A DNA stretch of 64,000 bases from DYGA01 sp964540695 (GTDB lineage: Bacteria; Patescibacteriota; Patescibacteriia; S139-126): positions 3,977 to 67,976 of the forward strand of contig CAZINS010000004.1 in the NCBI GenBank assembly GCA_964540695.1. Direction: 5' to 3'. The notes under the pieces were generated by a model. It did not search any database. It saw only the letters and a program-made list of their open reading frames with translations, and was not told the origin of the DNA. The translations under genes were made by a program, and so were the position numbers. Below are positions 31,174 to 38,222 of the stretch, piece after piece (the stretch's first letter is position 1; every line of letters starts with the position of its first letter).

Positions 31174-32148
31174 ATGTCTGTTCAAAAAACTTTAATTATT
31201 GTTAAACCCGATGGTTTAGTAAAGGGTTTGGTCGGACAAATCCTTTGTAAGATTAAATATTATAATCTTAAAGTGGTAGAATCAGCGCGCGTTCAGTTAA
31301 CAAAAAAATTGGTTAGAAAATTGTATTCCGGAGAAGAAAAAGAGGTTTATTTTAATGACGTTGTTAATTGGGTAAGTTCTGGATATGTTTTAATTTTGGT
31401 CATAATGGGTGAAGACGCGATTGAAAAAGTTAAATGGCAAATAATTGGTCGTTACCCTAATGGAATTAGGGGGAAGTATTCAGAAGATTGGATAAAAAAT
31501 GTAGCTCACGCACCTGATTCTGAAAAATCAAGCATTAGAGAACTTGAGTTAATTAAAATTTTTTTTGAAGGGAGTAAAGTAATGGATTTAAGTAATTTAG
31601 GAAATAAAGTAATTTTTGCTTTAACTGGTATGAGTGAGTGCGGAAAAAGCACAGTTGGTAAATATTTAGATACCAAAGGTGTACCACGGTTAAAAATTGT
31701 AAGATTTTTTGAAAGAGTTCGTGATATAATATCGCCTGGAGCATATCTTTATGATTTTATACAAGATCAGGAAGCAAAAGACCCTTATGCACTTTGGGAT
31801 GCTTTTATCAAAGAATTGTTATCGGAAATGGAAAAGCTTAATGTTAATAGGATAACAATTGAAAGTCTTTATGGTGGTGGATTGGGCCCCTATTTAAAAC
31901 AGAGGCTAAAAGATCATTTTTATATTGTTTACGTGGATATACCGCAAAAGATTCGTCTGCAAAGACAAATGATTAGAGAGAATTTGTCTTCAATTGCTGC
32001 AGCAAGAAAAATTCTTATACCAAGAGATAAAATTAAAGCTGATTCAGGCATTCCTGATTTAAAAAGAATTTCAGAGGTGATTATTGATAATTCAGGAACC
32101 TTGGATAATTTGTATGATTTAGTGGATAAAATGCTTGAAAAATATTAA
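31174..32148 (+). CDS. Nucleoside diphosphate kinase fused to a P-loop kinase
   Basis: A 324-residue fusion. Residues 1-130 are an NDK domain: TLIIVKPDGLVKGLVGQIL at the start (about 6-24), GRYPNGIRGKYSEDW where NDK has its TDP/G-x-IRG-dfa region, and the catalytic histidine in KNVAHAPDS (H112). Residues 145-324 are a P-loop kinase with GMSECGKST (about 152-160), an LID-like RQMIRENLSS region and RISEVIIDNSGTLDNLYDLV at the end, resembling dephospho-CoA/adenylate kinase-like folds. This pairing could phosphorylate a nucleoside-like or sugar compound twice. It has its own strong promoter and ribosome binding site, followed by a weak terminator. NDK is rare in such reduced genomes. Confidence 0.8.
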   Translation: MSVQKTLIIVKPDGLVKGLVGQILCKIKYYNLKVVESARVQLTKKLVRKLYSGEEKEVYFNDVVNWVSSGYVLILVIMGEDAIEKVKWQIIGRYPNGIRGKYSEDWIKNVAHAPDSEKSSIRELELIKIFFEGSKVMDLSNLGNKVIFALTGMSECGKSTVGKYLDTKGVPRLKIVRFFERVRDIISPGAYLYDFIQDQEAKDPYALWDAFIKELLSEMEKLNVNRITIESLYGGGLGPYLKQRLKDHFYIVYVDIPQKIRLQRQMIRENLSSIAAARKILIPRDKIKADSGIPDLKRISEVIIDNSGTLDNLYDLVDKMLEKY

Positions 32149-32165
32149 GTATTTTACAAATATTT

Positions 32166-32202
32166 GCCCCGTTGATAGAATCAAAGCGGGGCATATTTAT
32201 TT
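32166..32202 (+). terminator. Weak terminator or attenuator after the NDK-kinase gene
   Basis: Stem GCCCCG (32166-32171) with CGGGGC (32187-32192), 15-base loop, followed by the T-rich ATATTTATTT. It ends right at the start codon of the next gene, so it may only partly stop transcription. Confidence 0.5.
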
Positions 32203-33618
32203 ATGAAATTTGATAGCACAGATAAAATTGAATTTAAAAATAACCAGGTAGTTCATAGATCAGCTGGTGGTTTTTTGTTTTTTGAAGAAAAAAATACATA
32301 TAAATTATATGTTGCAATTTTAAAAAAAGATGATGGTAAGTATTTAATACCAAAAGGTCATATTAAGAAGAATGAGAATAAAAAGCAAGCAGCTGAACGT
32401 GAATTAAAAGAAGAGCTATGTATAAATAATAATTTAATTGAAATTAGTGAGATTGATGTTGATAGTTATGAGTTTAATATGCCTAATGATAATAAAATTC
32501 ATGTTAAATACGTTGATTTATTTGTTTTTTATACAGAAAAAAAGTTAGAAATAAAACCACTAACTAGTGAGGGTTTTATAAAAGCTGAATGGTTAGAATT
32601 TTATGATGCATTTGATAAATTAAGTTTTGATAAAGAAAATTTATTAAAAGCCAGACATCTGTTTTATTATAATAAACCAATAAAACATTATAAGAAATTA
32701 GAAGATATTAAATCTATCTTAGTAGGAATTCCTATCAAAAATGGTGCTAGCACAATATATGAGACACTGCAAAGTGTAATAAATAACTTAAATATTATTC
32801 CTCGCTCAATTAATACTGAAATTATTATTTGTTTAGATAATTGTACTGATAACACAGAAGATGTTATAAAGGATTTTATTGAAAAGAGGAGTGAAGATTT
32901 TTTTAATATTAATTATATTATTAATAATGGTTTATCAGGAAAGTCTATAGTGTTAAATAAAATTTTTGAAAAATCTAAAATTGAAGTTGATTTTTTGTGT
33001 TTTATAGATGATGATATATTTTTAGAAAAAAATAGTATTATTAATTTGTTGAAATTTTTTGTTAATAATAATGAAATAAGATGTGCTTATGGTAAATGGA
33101 TAAGGAAAAAATATAAAGGTGATAATTTATTTAAGAAGTTTTGGAATTGGTTATTAGGTATTAAATTTGAAGTACAACCTTATAATAAACCAAGTGAATT
33201 TATGAGGGGCTCTTGTATGTTATTTAGAAGGGATAATTTTGTTAGGTTACCAGAAAATTTGTTTAATGATGACCAATATTTTCAATATTTTTATTGGCCA
33301 CATACAAAGGAGGTTGAAAATGCGGTTGTATACTTTAATTCGGTTACTGGATTGAAAGATTATTTTAATCGATTTAAAAGAATTACTTTAGGGGTGCGAC
33401 AAATTAATAAAGAATTTTCTCAAGACAGAATTAAAAAATGTAGTAGGGAATTGCATAGAGAATTAGATTTTAATAAGATTAATAACCTTACTTTTAGTCA
33501 AAAATTTAGATTTTATTCATATTTGATAATAAGATTTATTGTAAAAAAATTGGTTAATTATAATTTAAAAATGAAATCAAAGAACTATGAGTGGTATAGA
33601 ATTAAACAAGATAAATAA
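32203..33618 (+). CDS. Nudix hydrolase fused to a GT2 glycosyltransferase
   Basis: A 471-residue fusion. Residues 10-150 are a Nudix domain of the Ap4A/bis-phosphate type: SAGGFLFFEE at the start, LIPKGHIKKNENKKQAAER (about 47-65) followed by ELKEEL, and KAEWLEFYDAFDKL. Residues 165-400 are a GT-A transferase: ILVGIPIKNGASTIYETLQS (about 170-189), the donor site near IICLDNCTDNTE (about 207-218), and the metal site FIDDDIFLE (about 267-275), then RGSCMLFRRDNF. The rest is a basic C-terminal helix region. The two parts could act on a nucleotide sugar: one transfers it, the other cleaves nucleotide diphosphates. Overlaps the following gene by 32 bases. Confidence 0.78.
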   Translation: MKFDSTDKIEFKNNQVVHRSAGGFLFFEEKNTYKLYVAILKKDDGKYLIPKGHIKKNENKKQAAERELKEELCINNNLIEISEIDVDSYEFNMPNDNKIHVKYVDLFVFYTEKKLEIKPLTSEGFIKAEWLEFYDAFDKLSFDKENLLKARHLFYYNKPIKHYKKLEDIKSILVGIPIKNGASTIYETLQSVINNLNIIPRSINTEIIICLDNCTDNTEDVIKDFIEKRSEDFFNINYIINNGLSGKSIVLNKIFEKSKIEVDFLCFIDDDIFLEKNSIINLLKFFVNNNEIRCAYGKWIRKKYKGDNLFKKFWNWLLGIKFEVQPYNKPSEFMRGSCMLFRRDNFVRLPENLFNDDQYFQYFYWPHTKEVENAVVYFNSVTGLKDYFNRFKRITLGVRQINKEFSQDRIKKCSRELHRELDFNKINNLTFSQKFRFYSYLIIRFIVKKLVNYNLKMKSKNYEWYRIKQDK

Positions 33619-34351
33619 TTACATAGTAAACAAGTATAAGATGGGTTTGAAGAGCAATTTATACGCTATTATTTTTGACGGCAGTCTTGCTTTTAATGAA
33701 TTTCATGATTATTGGAGTGATATTGATCTTATATTAGTTGTAGAAGATATTAGCTTTGATGCAAAACAGGTTATTGCTCAAGTAAAGGAAGAACTAGAAA
33801 ATATGTATAATAAACATTTTGGCATTAATGTCATACTAAAAAGTGAATTAATAAATCCTATTAAACCAATAATTAGTCTTGATGGAAAAACATTGCAAGC
33901 GTTATTAGAATTAAATTTATATCCTAAAAGGTTAATTTTTATAAAAAATAACGCAAGAAAGTTTTATGTTCCTACGAAGAGCGAGATAAAGAAATATAGT
34001 TTGTCTAATATATTAATGTTTTTATTGCATAGTAGGAAAGATTTGATCGGAAAGGAACTAAAAACGATGGATGAATTAAAAAAGAAAACAGAAAAAGAAA
34101 TACGGGCAGCATTTATTATTACTAAGTTAGCTATTCAGTATAAAAGTTTCTATATATGTAAAAATAAAATTGATTTACTTAAAAAAGCTAAAGAATTATT
34201 TTCTAATTATGATTTTCAGGTTTTGCAAGAAAATGAATTGATAATAAAAAATTGGCAAAATAAAAAAACAAAATCTCAATTATTTGAGATTTTGAAAAAT
34301 AATAATAAATATATTGAAGAATTTAGTAAATACTTTTTAAAATGTATTTAA
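33587..34351 (+). CDS. Nucleotidyltransferase-fold protein (MNT/KNT type)
   Basis: A 254-residue protein with a pol-beta-type nucleotidyltransferase core: FDGS-LAFNEFHDYWSD-IDLIL (about 27-48), matching the GS-x(10)-D-x-D motif with D43 and D45. A helical C-terminal half follows (about 125-254), as in kanamycin/lincosamide nucleotidyltransferases. These enzymes add a nucleotide to a hydroxyl of an antibiotic or to a protein. The first ATG overlaps the preceding gene by 32 bases; a second in-frame ATG (33641) is possible but would cut off the first helix. It converges with the next gene, sharing 4 bases. Confidence 0.65.
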   Translation: MSGIELNKINNYIVNKYKMGLKSNLYAIIFDGSLAFNEFHDYWSDIDLILVVEDISFDAKQVIAQVKEELENMYNKHFGINVILKSELINPIKPIISLDGKTLQALLELNLYPKRLIFIKNNARKFYVPTKSEIKKYSLSNILMFLLHSRKDLIGKELKTMDELKKKTEKEIRAAFIITKLAIQYKSFYICKNKIDLLKKAKELFSNYDFQVLQENELIIKNWQNKKTKSQLFEILKNNNKYIEEFSKYFLKCI

Positions 34352-35340
34352 AATTTTATTTGTTTTAATAGAGTTAGTACGTCATTAGGATTTTTAATAT
34401 AAAATTGGTAACACGCTATTTTTTTTGTTGCATTTTCAATATTTCCATTTAGCTTTATCTCTTTTTTTATTAAATTTATCTCCTTTTTTTTGTAAGGGGT
34501 TTTTTTAGTTGAATCAGTTTCTGCTATAAATTGCATTCTGTCCGATTGAGGGTTAAAGAATTTTATTAGATGAGCTGAAATACAATTTAAAACAGCTTTT
34601 TTACTCTCAATATTGTTTAGTTTCTTATAAAAAGGTTTTTTATTATTAATAAAGTGAATAAATATGAATGCAGACAATTTTTTATTTTTATTTATTTTAT
34701 AGATTTTTTTAGGGTCAATAAAATAACCAGCTTTAGTTTTATACTCATTTTTAGAAATAATTTTACTTACGTTTTTATGATTTTTTATTAGATATTTATA
34801 AACAACATCTCTAATATGTAGTGGTATAAAATCGTAGCTAAAAATATTATACTTATTATCCAAAAAACAAAATTCATCTCCTATATATTTCCCGGAATCA
34901 ATTGAACTAATGATTGATCCTAGCGTTTTTGCAGTACTTGAGCCGTCATCTGCAAAACAAATTGCTTTATTTTTATATATTGTAGCTGATCCATGTAATA
35001 AAAAAATATTATTTTTTATTGAATGAAGACCAATAAATCTAAAAAAAGCTTGTAAAATTCCAATTAGATTAAAAGGATTGTATAAGTTATCAATATCATA
35101 ACCGGAAATAGTAAGGGTTTTTTTGTCTTTAGAAACGCTAATTCCTCTTTTTTTACTATTTTTAATTTTTACATTAAGTGAATTTTTACTTATACTAGGT
35201 TTAGAGTATTTTTTAAATAAATTAAATAGTTGTTTAATATTAACAAGATTTTCATCTAACTGAACATTAATAAATAGATTTGAGATAAAAAATTTTACTT
35301 CCATATTAGTATGTATTACAATATTATTACATTTTGTCAA
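34348..35340 (-). CDS. HPr-kinase-like P-loop protein with altered Walker A
   Basis: A 330-residue protein, the only minus-strand gene of this block. The central part resembles the HprK/PEP-carboxykinase-type fold found in small-molecule and peptide-modification loci: LLHGSATIYKNKAICFADD then GSSTAKTLGSIISS (about 124-155), and GDEFCFLDNKYNIFSYDFIP (about 161-180). The Walker A reads DGSSTAKT, with alanine where the GKT glycine is expected. The N-terminal 100 residues are beta-rich. Such HprK-like proteins often occur next to PqqD or glycosyl/nucleotidyl transferase genes. Kinase activity is doubtful. Other possibility: a structural or regulatory homologue. It is very lysine- and asparagine-rich (AT drift). 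Confidence 0.55.
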   Translation of the reverse strand: MTKCNNIVIHTNMEVKFFISNLFINVQLDENLVNIKQLFNLFKKYSKPSISKNSLNVKIKNSKKRGISVSKDKKTLTISGYDIDNLYNPFNLIGILQAFFRFIGLHSIKNNIFLLHGSATIYKNKAICFADDGSSTAKTLGSIISSIDSGKYIGDEFCFLDNKYNIFSYDFIPLHIRDVVYKYLIKNHKNVSKIISKNEYKTKAGYFIDPKKIYKINKNKKLSAFIFIHFINNKKPFYKKLNNIESKKAVLNCISAHLIKFFNPQSDRMQFIAETDSTKKTPYKKKEINLIKKEIKLNGNIENATKKIACYQFYIKNPNDVLTLLKQIKF

Positions 35341-35406
35341 TCCTCTGATGTACTAATAGACAAAAAATATTAGCGTAGTAATTTTAAATAGAGTAAGAAT
35401 AAATTT

Positions 35407-36498
35407 ATGAATAACGTGCATAAAGTATCTATAAATTTACCATATATACAAGAAAATATATTTATTGGTCTTGATTTATTAAATTTAATAGTTACTAAAA
35501 TTAAAGAAAGTAAATATCATAGGCTAATTTTAGTAGTAGATAAAAATTTTAATAATAAGTGGAATAATTATATTAATATTTTAGCAGATAATTTAGAAAT
35601 AGATAAAATTATATTTTTAAAGCCCGCCGTAAACTTTAAGAGTTTTAAAGTATACGAGGAAATTATTGGTAAATTGATAAAGTATAAATATTCTAGAAAT
35701 TCATGTCTAATATCTGTTGGTGGAGGATATATTTCAGATGTTGTTGGTTTCGTCGCCTCTAGTTATATGAGAGGAATTGATTTTGTTCAGATATCAACAA
35801 CATTTATGAGCATGGTAGATCCTGTTATAGGAAAAGTTGCAATAAATTATAAAGATCATAAAAACATATTAGGCTCATTTTATTCACCTAAATATGTTTT
35901 CTGCGATCAGCAATTTATAAAAACTTTAAGTAAGAGAGAAATAATAATGGGTTTATCAGAAGTTTGGAAACACGCTTTACTTAAAAACAATAAAGGCATT
36001 ATTGGTAAAATAGAAAAGGTTTTAGATGGTGATCGTGGTTGTATAAATGAATTGATATTATTTTCTATTGAAACAAAAAAAATGTATGTTGAGCCTGATT
36101 ATGATGACCAAAAAGGTAAGCATAAGGCTTTAAGTTTGGGTCATACATTTGCTAATTATTTGGAAAAGCAACCAGACATAAGACACGGCTCCGCAGTAGT
36201 CTATGGGATTATCTTTGAGGCCATTTTATCTAATTTATTAAATAAGTTAACAGATAAAAATTATAATTCAATTTTAGAGACAGCGAGATTATTTGAACGA
36301 GAGTTAAATGGATTAAAGAAAATTCAAAAAAAAATAAATACTAGTAAAGCTATAGCAAGTTTTAGATTCGATAAGATTAGTGGTAATAACGGTTTTAATT
36401 TTGTTATACCTACTAATGAAGGTCATTTATTGTGTAATGGGCTAAAGAAAGATGTAGTAGTAAATACTTTAAAAAAGTTTAAAGATATTTCGTTGTAG
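35407..36498 (+). CDS. Dehydroquinate-synthase-like sugar phosphate cyclase
   Basis: A 363-residue NAD-dependent, metal-dependent cyclase of the DHQS/DOI synthase/EEVS superfamily. Visible: SVGGGYISDVVGFVASSYMR (about 103-122), the STTFMSMVD loop, KNILGSFYSPKYVFCD (about 156-171), the metal glutamate in GLSEVWKHALL (about 184-194), and metal histidines in SLGHTFANYLE (about 242-252) and RHGSAVVYG (about 258-266). True shikimate DHQS usually has GLAEVIK and LGHTFGHAIE here, so this is an outlier. No other shikimate gene is nearby. It could make dehydroquinate, 2-deoxy-scyllo-inosose, or a valiolone-type ring; I cannot decide. Last gene of the block. Confidence 0.75.
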   Translation: MNNVHKVSINLPYIQENIFIGLDLLNLIVTKIKESKYHRLILVVDKNFNNKWNNYINILADNLEIDKIIFLKPAVNFKSFKVYEEIIGKLIKYKYSRNSCLISVGGGYISDVVGFVASSYMRGIDFVQISTTFMSMVDPVIGKVAINYKDHKNILGSFYSPKYVFCDQQFIKTLSKREIIMGLSEVWKHALLKNNKGIIGKIEKVLDGDRGCINELILFSIETKKMYVEPDYDDQKGKHKALSLGHTFANYLEKQPDIRHGSAVVYGIIFEAILSNLLNKLTDKNYNSILETARLFERELNGLKKIQKKINTSKAIASFRFDKISGNNGFNFVIPTNEGHLLCNGLKKDVVVNTLKKFKDISL

Positions 36499-36565
36499 TA
36501 TTTTCAATGAAGTTCTAGACCGAAGTTGAATAAGACATATAAATATCAGCTTTTATACTGTCTCA

Positions 36566-36704
36566 TTTACCCCTGACCGAGAGGGGTTAAATAGCATTAA
36601 AAAATAAGTTTGAAAATCCTTGTAAAGACCACCTAATGGTTGGTTCTAGTCCACGATGGTCTGTCATTAATTTATTAATACTATTCCCTCGGGAATAGTT
36701 TTTT
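36566..36704 (+). ncRNA. Small structured RNA element R2 (related to R1 at 29.0 kb)
   Basis: About 140 bases with a possible promoter (TATACT 36554-36559; -35 poor), hairpin ACCCCT/AGGGGT (36569-36587), an A-rich linker, and the core CCTTGTAAA (36618-36626), stem ACC-ACC/GGT-GGT, TTCTAG (36644-36649) and CCACGATGG. ATCCTTGT can pair with ACGATGGT (7 of 8, with G-U pairs), matching CCTTGT/ACAAGG in R1 although the bases differ. It ends in a terminator. It stands after the cyclase gene as R1 stands after the decarboxylase operon. Confidence 0.5.
36680..36704 (+). terminator. Terminator of element R2
   Basis: Stem ACTATTCC/GGAATAGT (36680-36687 with 36692-36699), CTCG loop, six T's. Confidence 0.85.
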
Positions 36705-36800
36705 GGTATTAAAAATTATTTAAATAAAATAAGAAAATATTAAAAAGTGGTTAAAGCTTTGGTTTTTATTTATTTTTTTAAGTTATCCACAACTAGGCCC

Positions 36801-36829
36801 TTGACCTAATCTAATAAATAATCTAATAT
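36801..36829 (+). promoter_or_regulatory. Promoter of a short RNA
   Basis: TTGACC (36801-36806), 17-base spacer, TAATAT (36824-36829). Only about 85 bases separate it from a terminator with no reading frame between. Confidence 0.55.
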
Positions 36830-36835
36830 ATAAAT

Positions 36836-36918
36836 ACAACATCGCTCCTTCAAACAACACAAAAAAACAAACAAACAAATTTTAAACCAACCACAAAACT
36901 AACTTCGGTTGGTTTTTT
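36836..36918 (+). ncRNA. Candidate small RNA of about 80 nt
   Basis: The stretch between the promoter at 36801-36829 and the hairpin AAACCAACC/GGTTGGTTT (36884-36892 with 36907-36915) plus T-run contains no start codon with a usable frame. It is almost free of G and rich in A and C (CAAACAACACAAAAAAAC and similar), like an unstructured antisense-type region followed by a terminator. Together with R2 and the hairpin at 36988 it makes a 500-base gene-free zone between the cyclase gene and arsM. Confidence 0.4.
36884..36918 (+). terminator. Intrinsic terminator of the short RNA
   Basis: Nine-base perfect stem (36884-36892 with 36907-36915) followed by TTTTTT. Confidence 0.8.
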
Positions 36919-36987
36919 CTTTGTTAAAATATAATTTATATATTAAGTCAGTTCAACATTAATAATCAAAATATATTAATACCTTAA

Positions 36988-37010
36988 AATCGCCATTTAG
37001 GTGATTTTTT
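36988..37010 (+). terminator. Terminator-like hairpin just upstream of arsM
   Basis: AATCGCC (36988-36994) pairs with GGTGATT (37000-37006, one G-U) followed by T's to 37010, 14 bases before the arsM ATG. It may shield arsM from upstream transcription; a TACAAT-type -10 (about 37013-37018) would start a leaderless message. Confidence 0.55.
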
Positions 37011-37024
37011 GTTACAATAAAAAT

Positions 37025-37759
37025 ATGGAACAAGATACAATTAAAAAAATAGTAAAAGATAAATATAAAGATGTTGCCGTAAAAAAATCTTCTTGCGGTT
37101 GTGGATGTAACAGTGCTAAAAACATTTCAAAAAGTATTGGTTATACTGACGAAGAGTTAGAAATCGTAGGTGAAGCAAATCTTGGTCTTGGTTGTGGTAA
37201 TCCTTTGGCATATGGAAAAATAAAAGCAGGGGATATAGTTTTGGATTTAGGTTCAGGAGCAGGGATTGATGCTATTTTAGCAGCGAAAAAAGTTGGTAAA
37301 GAGGGTAAAGTAATAGGAGTCGATATGACTGAGGAGATGATAGAGAAGGCTAGAGAAAATGCCAAAAAACAGAACATAACTAATGTTGAATTTATTTTAG
37401 GTGAAATAGAGAATTTACCATTACCTGACAATACCGTAGACACAATAATAACTAACTGTGTTATAAATCTCAGTCCTGACAAAGCTAAAACTTTTAGTGA
37501 AGCGTACAGAGTACTTAAACCTGGCGGTAAGATTTATCTTTCAGATATAGTTTTATTGGCAAATCTTTCGGACGAACAAAAAAATGATAAAGAGTTAATA
37601 TCAGGTTGTGTGGCCGGTGCTTTATTGAAAGAGGATTATTTAAATAAGATAAAAGCTGCTGGATTTAAGGTAAATATTTTATATGAAAACCAGAAGATTA
37701 GTAAAGAACAGTACAATGGCATTGCTTTGGAAAGTTTAATGGTTGAATTAACAAAGTAG
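37025..37759 (+). CDS. arsM: Arsenite methyltransferase ArsM
   Basis: A 244-residue SAM methyltransferase that methylates As(III). The start is taken at ATG 37025 (MEQDTIKKIVKDKY); eight upstream in-frame residues overlap the terminator. The N-terminal SSCGCGCNSAK motif, EANLGLGCGNPLA (about 55-67), motif I VLDLGSGAGIDAILAA (about 77-92), GVDMTEEM, the second cysteine in NCVINLSPDKAKTF (about 145-158) and the third in ISGCVAGALLKEDY (about 194-207) fit ArsM fully, with all arsenic-binding cysteines in place. No arsR or arsenite pump gene is nearby. It is better conserved and less AT-rich than the block before it. Confidence 0.9.
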   Translation: MEQDTIKKIVKDKYKDVAVKKSSCGCGCNSAKNISKSIGYTDEELEIVGEANLGLGCGNPLAYGKIKAGDIVLDLGSGAGIDAILAAKKVGKEGKVIGVDMTEEMIEKARENAKKQNITNVEFILGEIENLPLPDNTVDTIITNCVINLSPDKAKTFSEAYRVLKPGGKIYLSDIVLLANLSDEQKNDKELISGCVAGALLKEDYLNKIKAAGFKVNILYENQKISKEQYNGIALESLMVELTK

Positions 37760-37796
37760 AAATTTTTTTAACTTTGCTGACATAAAAAAATTTAAA

Positions 37797-38171
37797 ATGC
37801 AAAAAAAATTCAACATAATTATTTTTAGTTTGATTGGTTTACTTGTGATGGTATTTATTTACTGGTGGCAAAGAGGGGATGCGTTATTTGTACAACCAAA
37901 GTCTGATTATGCTGAACAAAAAAATAATCAAACAATTGTCGAATCTTTAGCTGATGATTTTAATTTTACCGGTTTGCTGGAAATGCATATTTGTAATTCG
38001 CAGGCGATTTGTCACAGGGGAGATGTAGTTTTTACCAATGGTGACGTACTTACAATTGTAAACACTGAAGGATTAGCAATAGAAATTGCTGATTCAACTT
38101 GTGACAGCCAATCGTGTTTTGTAGAAGATTTAACTAGCAAGGAATGGGATTTAGTTTTTATTAATGAGTAA
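37797..38171 (+). CDS. Membrane-anchored extracytoplasmic protein, unknown
   Basis: A 124-residue protein with an uncleaved signal anchor (about 5-24) and a small soluble domain. It has two cysteine pairs (MHICNSQAICHRGD at about 62-75 and DSTCDSQSCFVED at about 99-111) that could form disulphides outside the cell. Not recognised. Ends at a bidirectional terminator shared with the helicase gene. Confidence 0.5.
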   Translation: MQKKFNIIIFSLIGLLVMVFIYWWQRGDALFVQPKSDYAEQKNNQTIVESLADDFNFTGLLEMHICNSQAICHRGDVVFTNGDVLTIVNTEGLAIEIADSTCDSQSCFVEDLTSKEWDLVFINE

Positions 38172-38190
38172 TTTAAATATAAATTTATTT

Positions 38191-38220
38191 AAAAAATAGT
38201 CCTAATCAAGGACTATTTTT
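38191..38220. terminator. Bidirectional terminator between convergent genes
   Basis: AAAAATAGTCC pairs with GGACTATTTTT with a short loop (38191-38220); A's on the left and T's on the right make it work on both strands for the 37797 gene and the DEAD-box helicase gene. Confidence 0.85.
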
Positions 38221-38222
38221 AT

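Noticed and set aside
36508..36522. Additional TTCTAGAC similar to the R1/R2 core
   Set aside because: Only the hexamer matches; the CCTTGTAAA part and the stem are missing.
28913..36704. R1/R2 as integron attC sites
   Set aside because: The GTTRRRY/RYYYAAC core pair and an integrase gene are missing; the terminators fit an RNA better. Kept only as a possibility in the findings.
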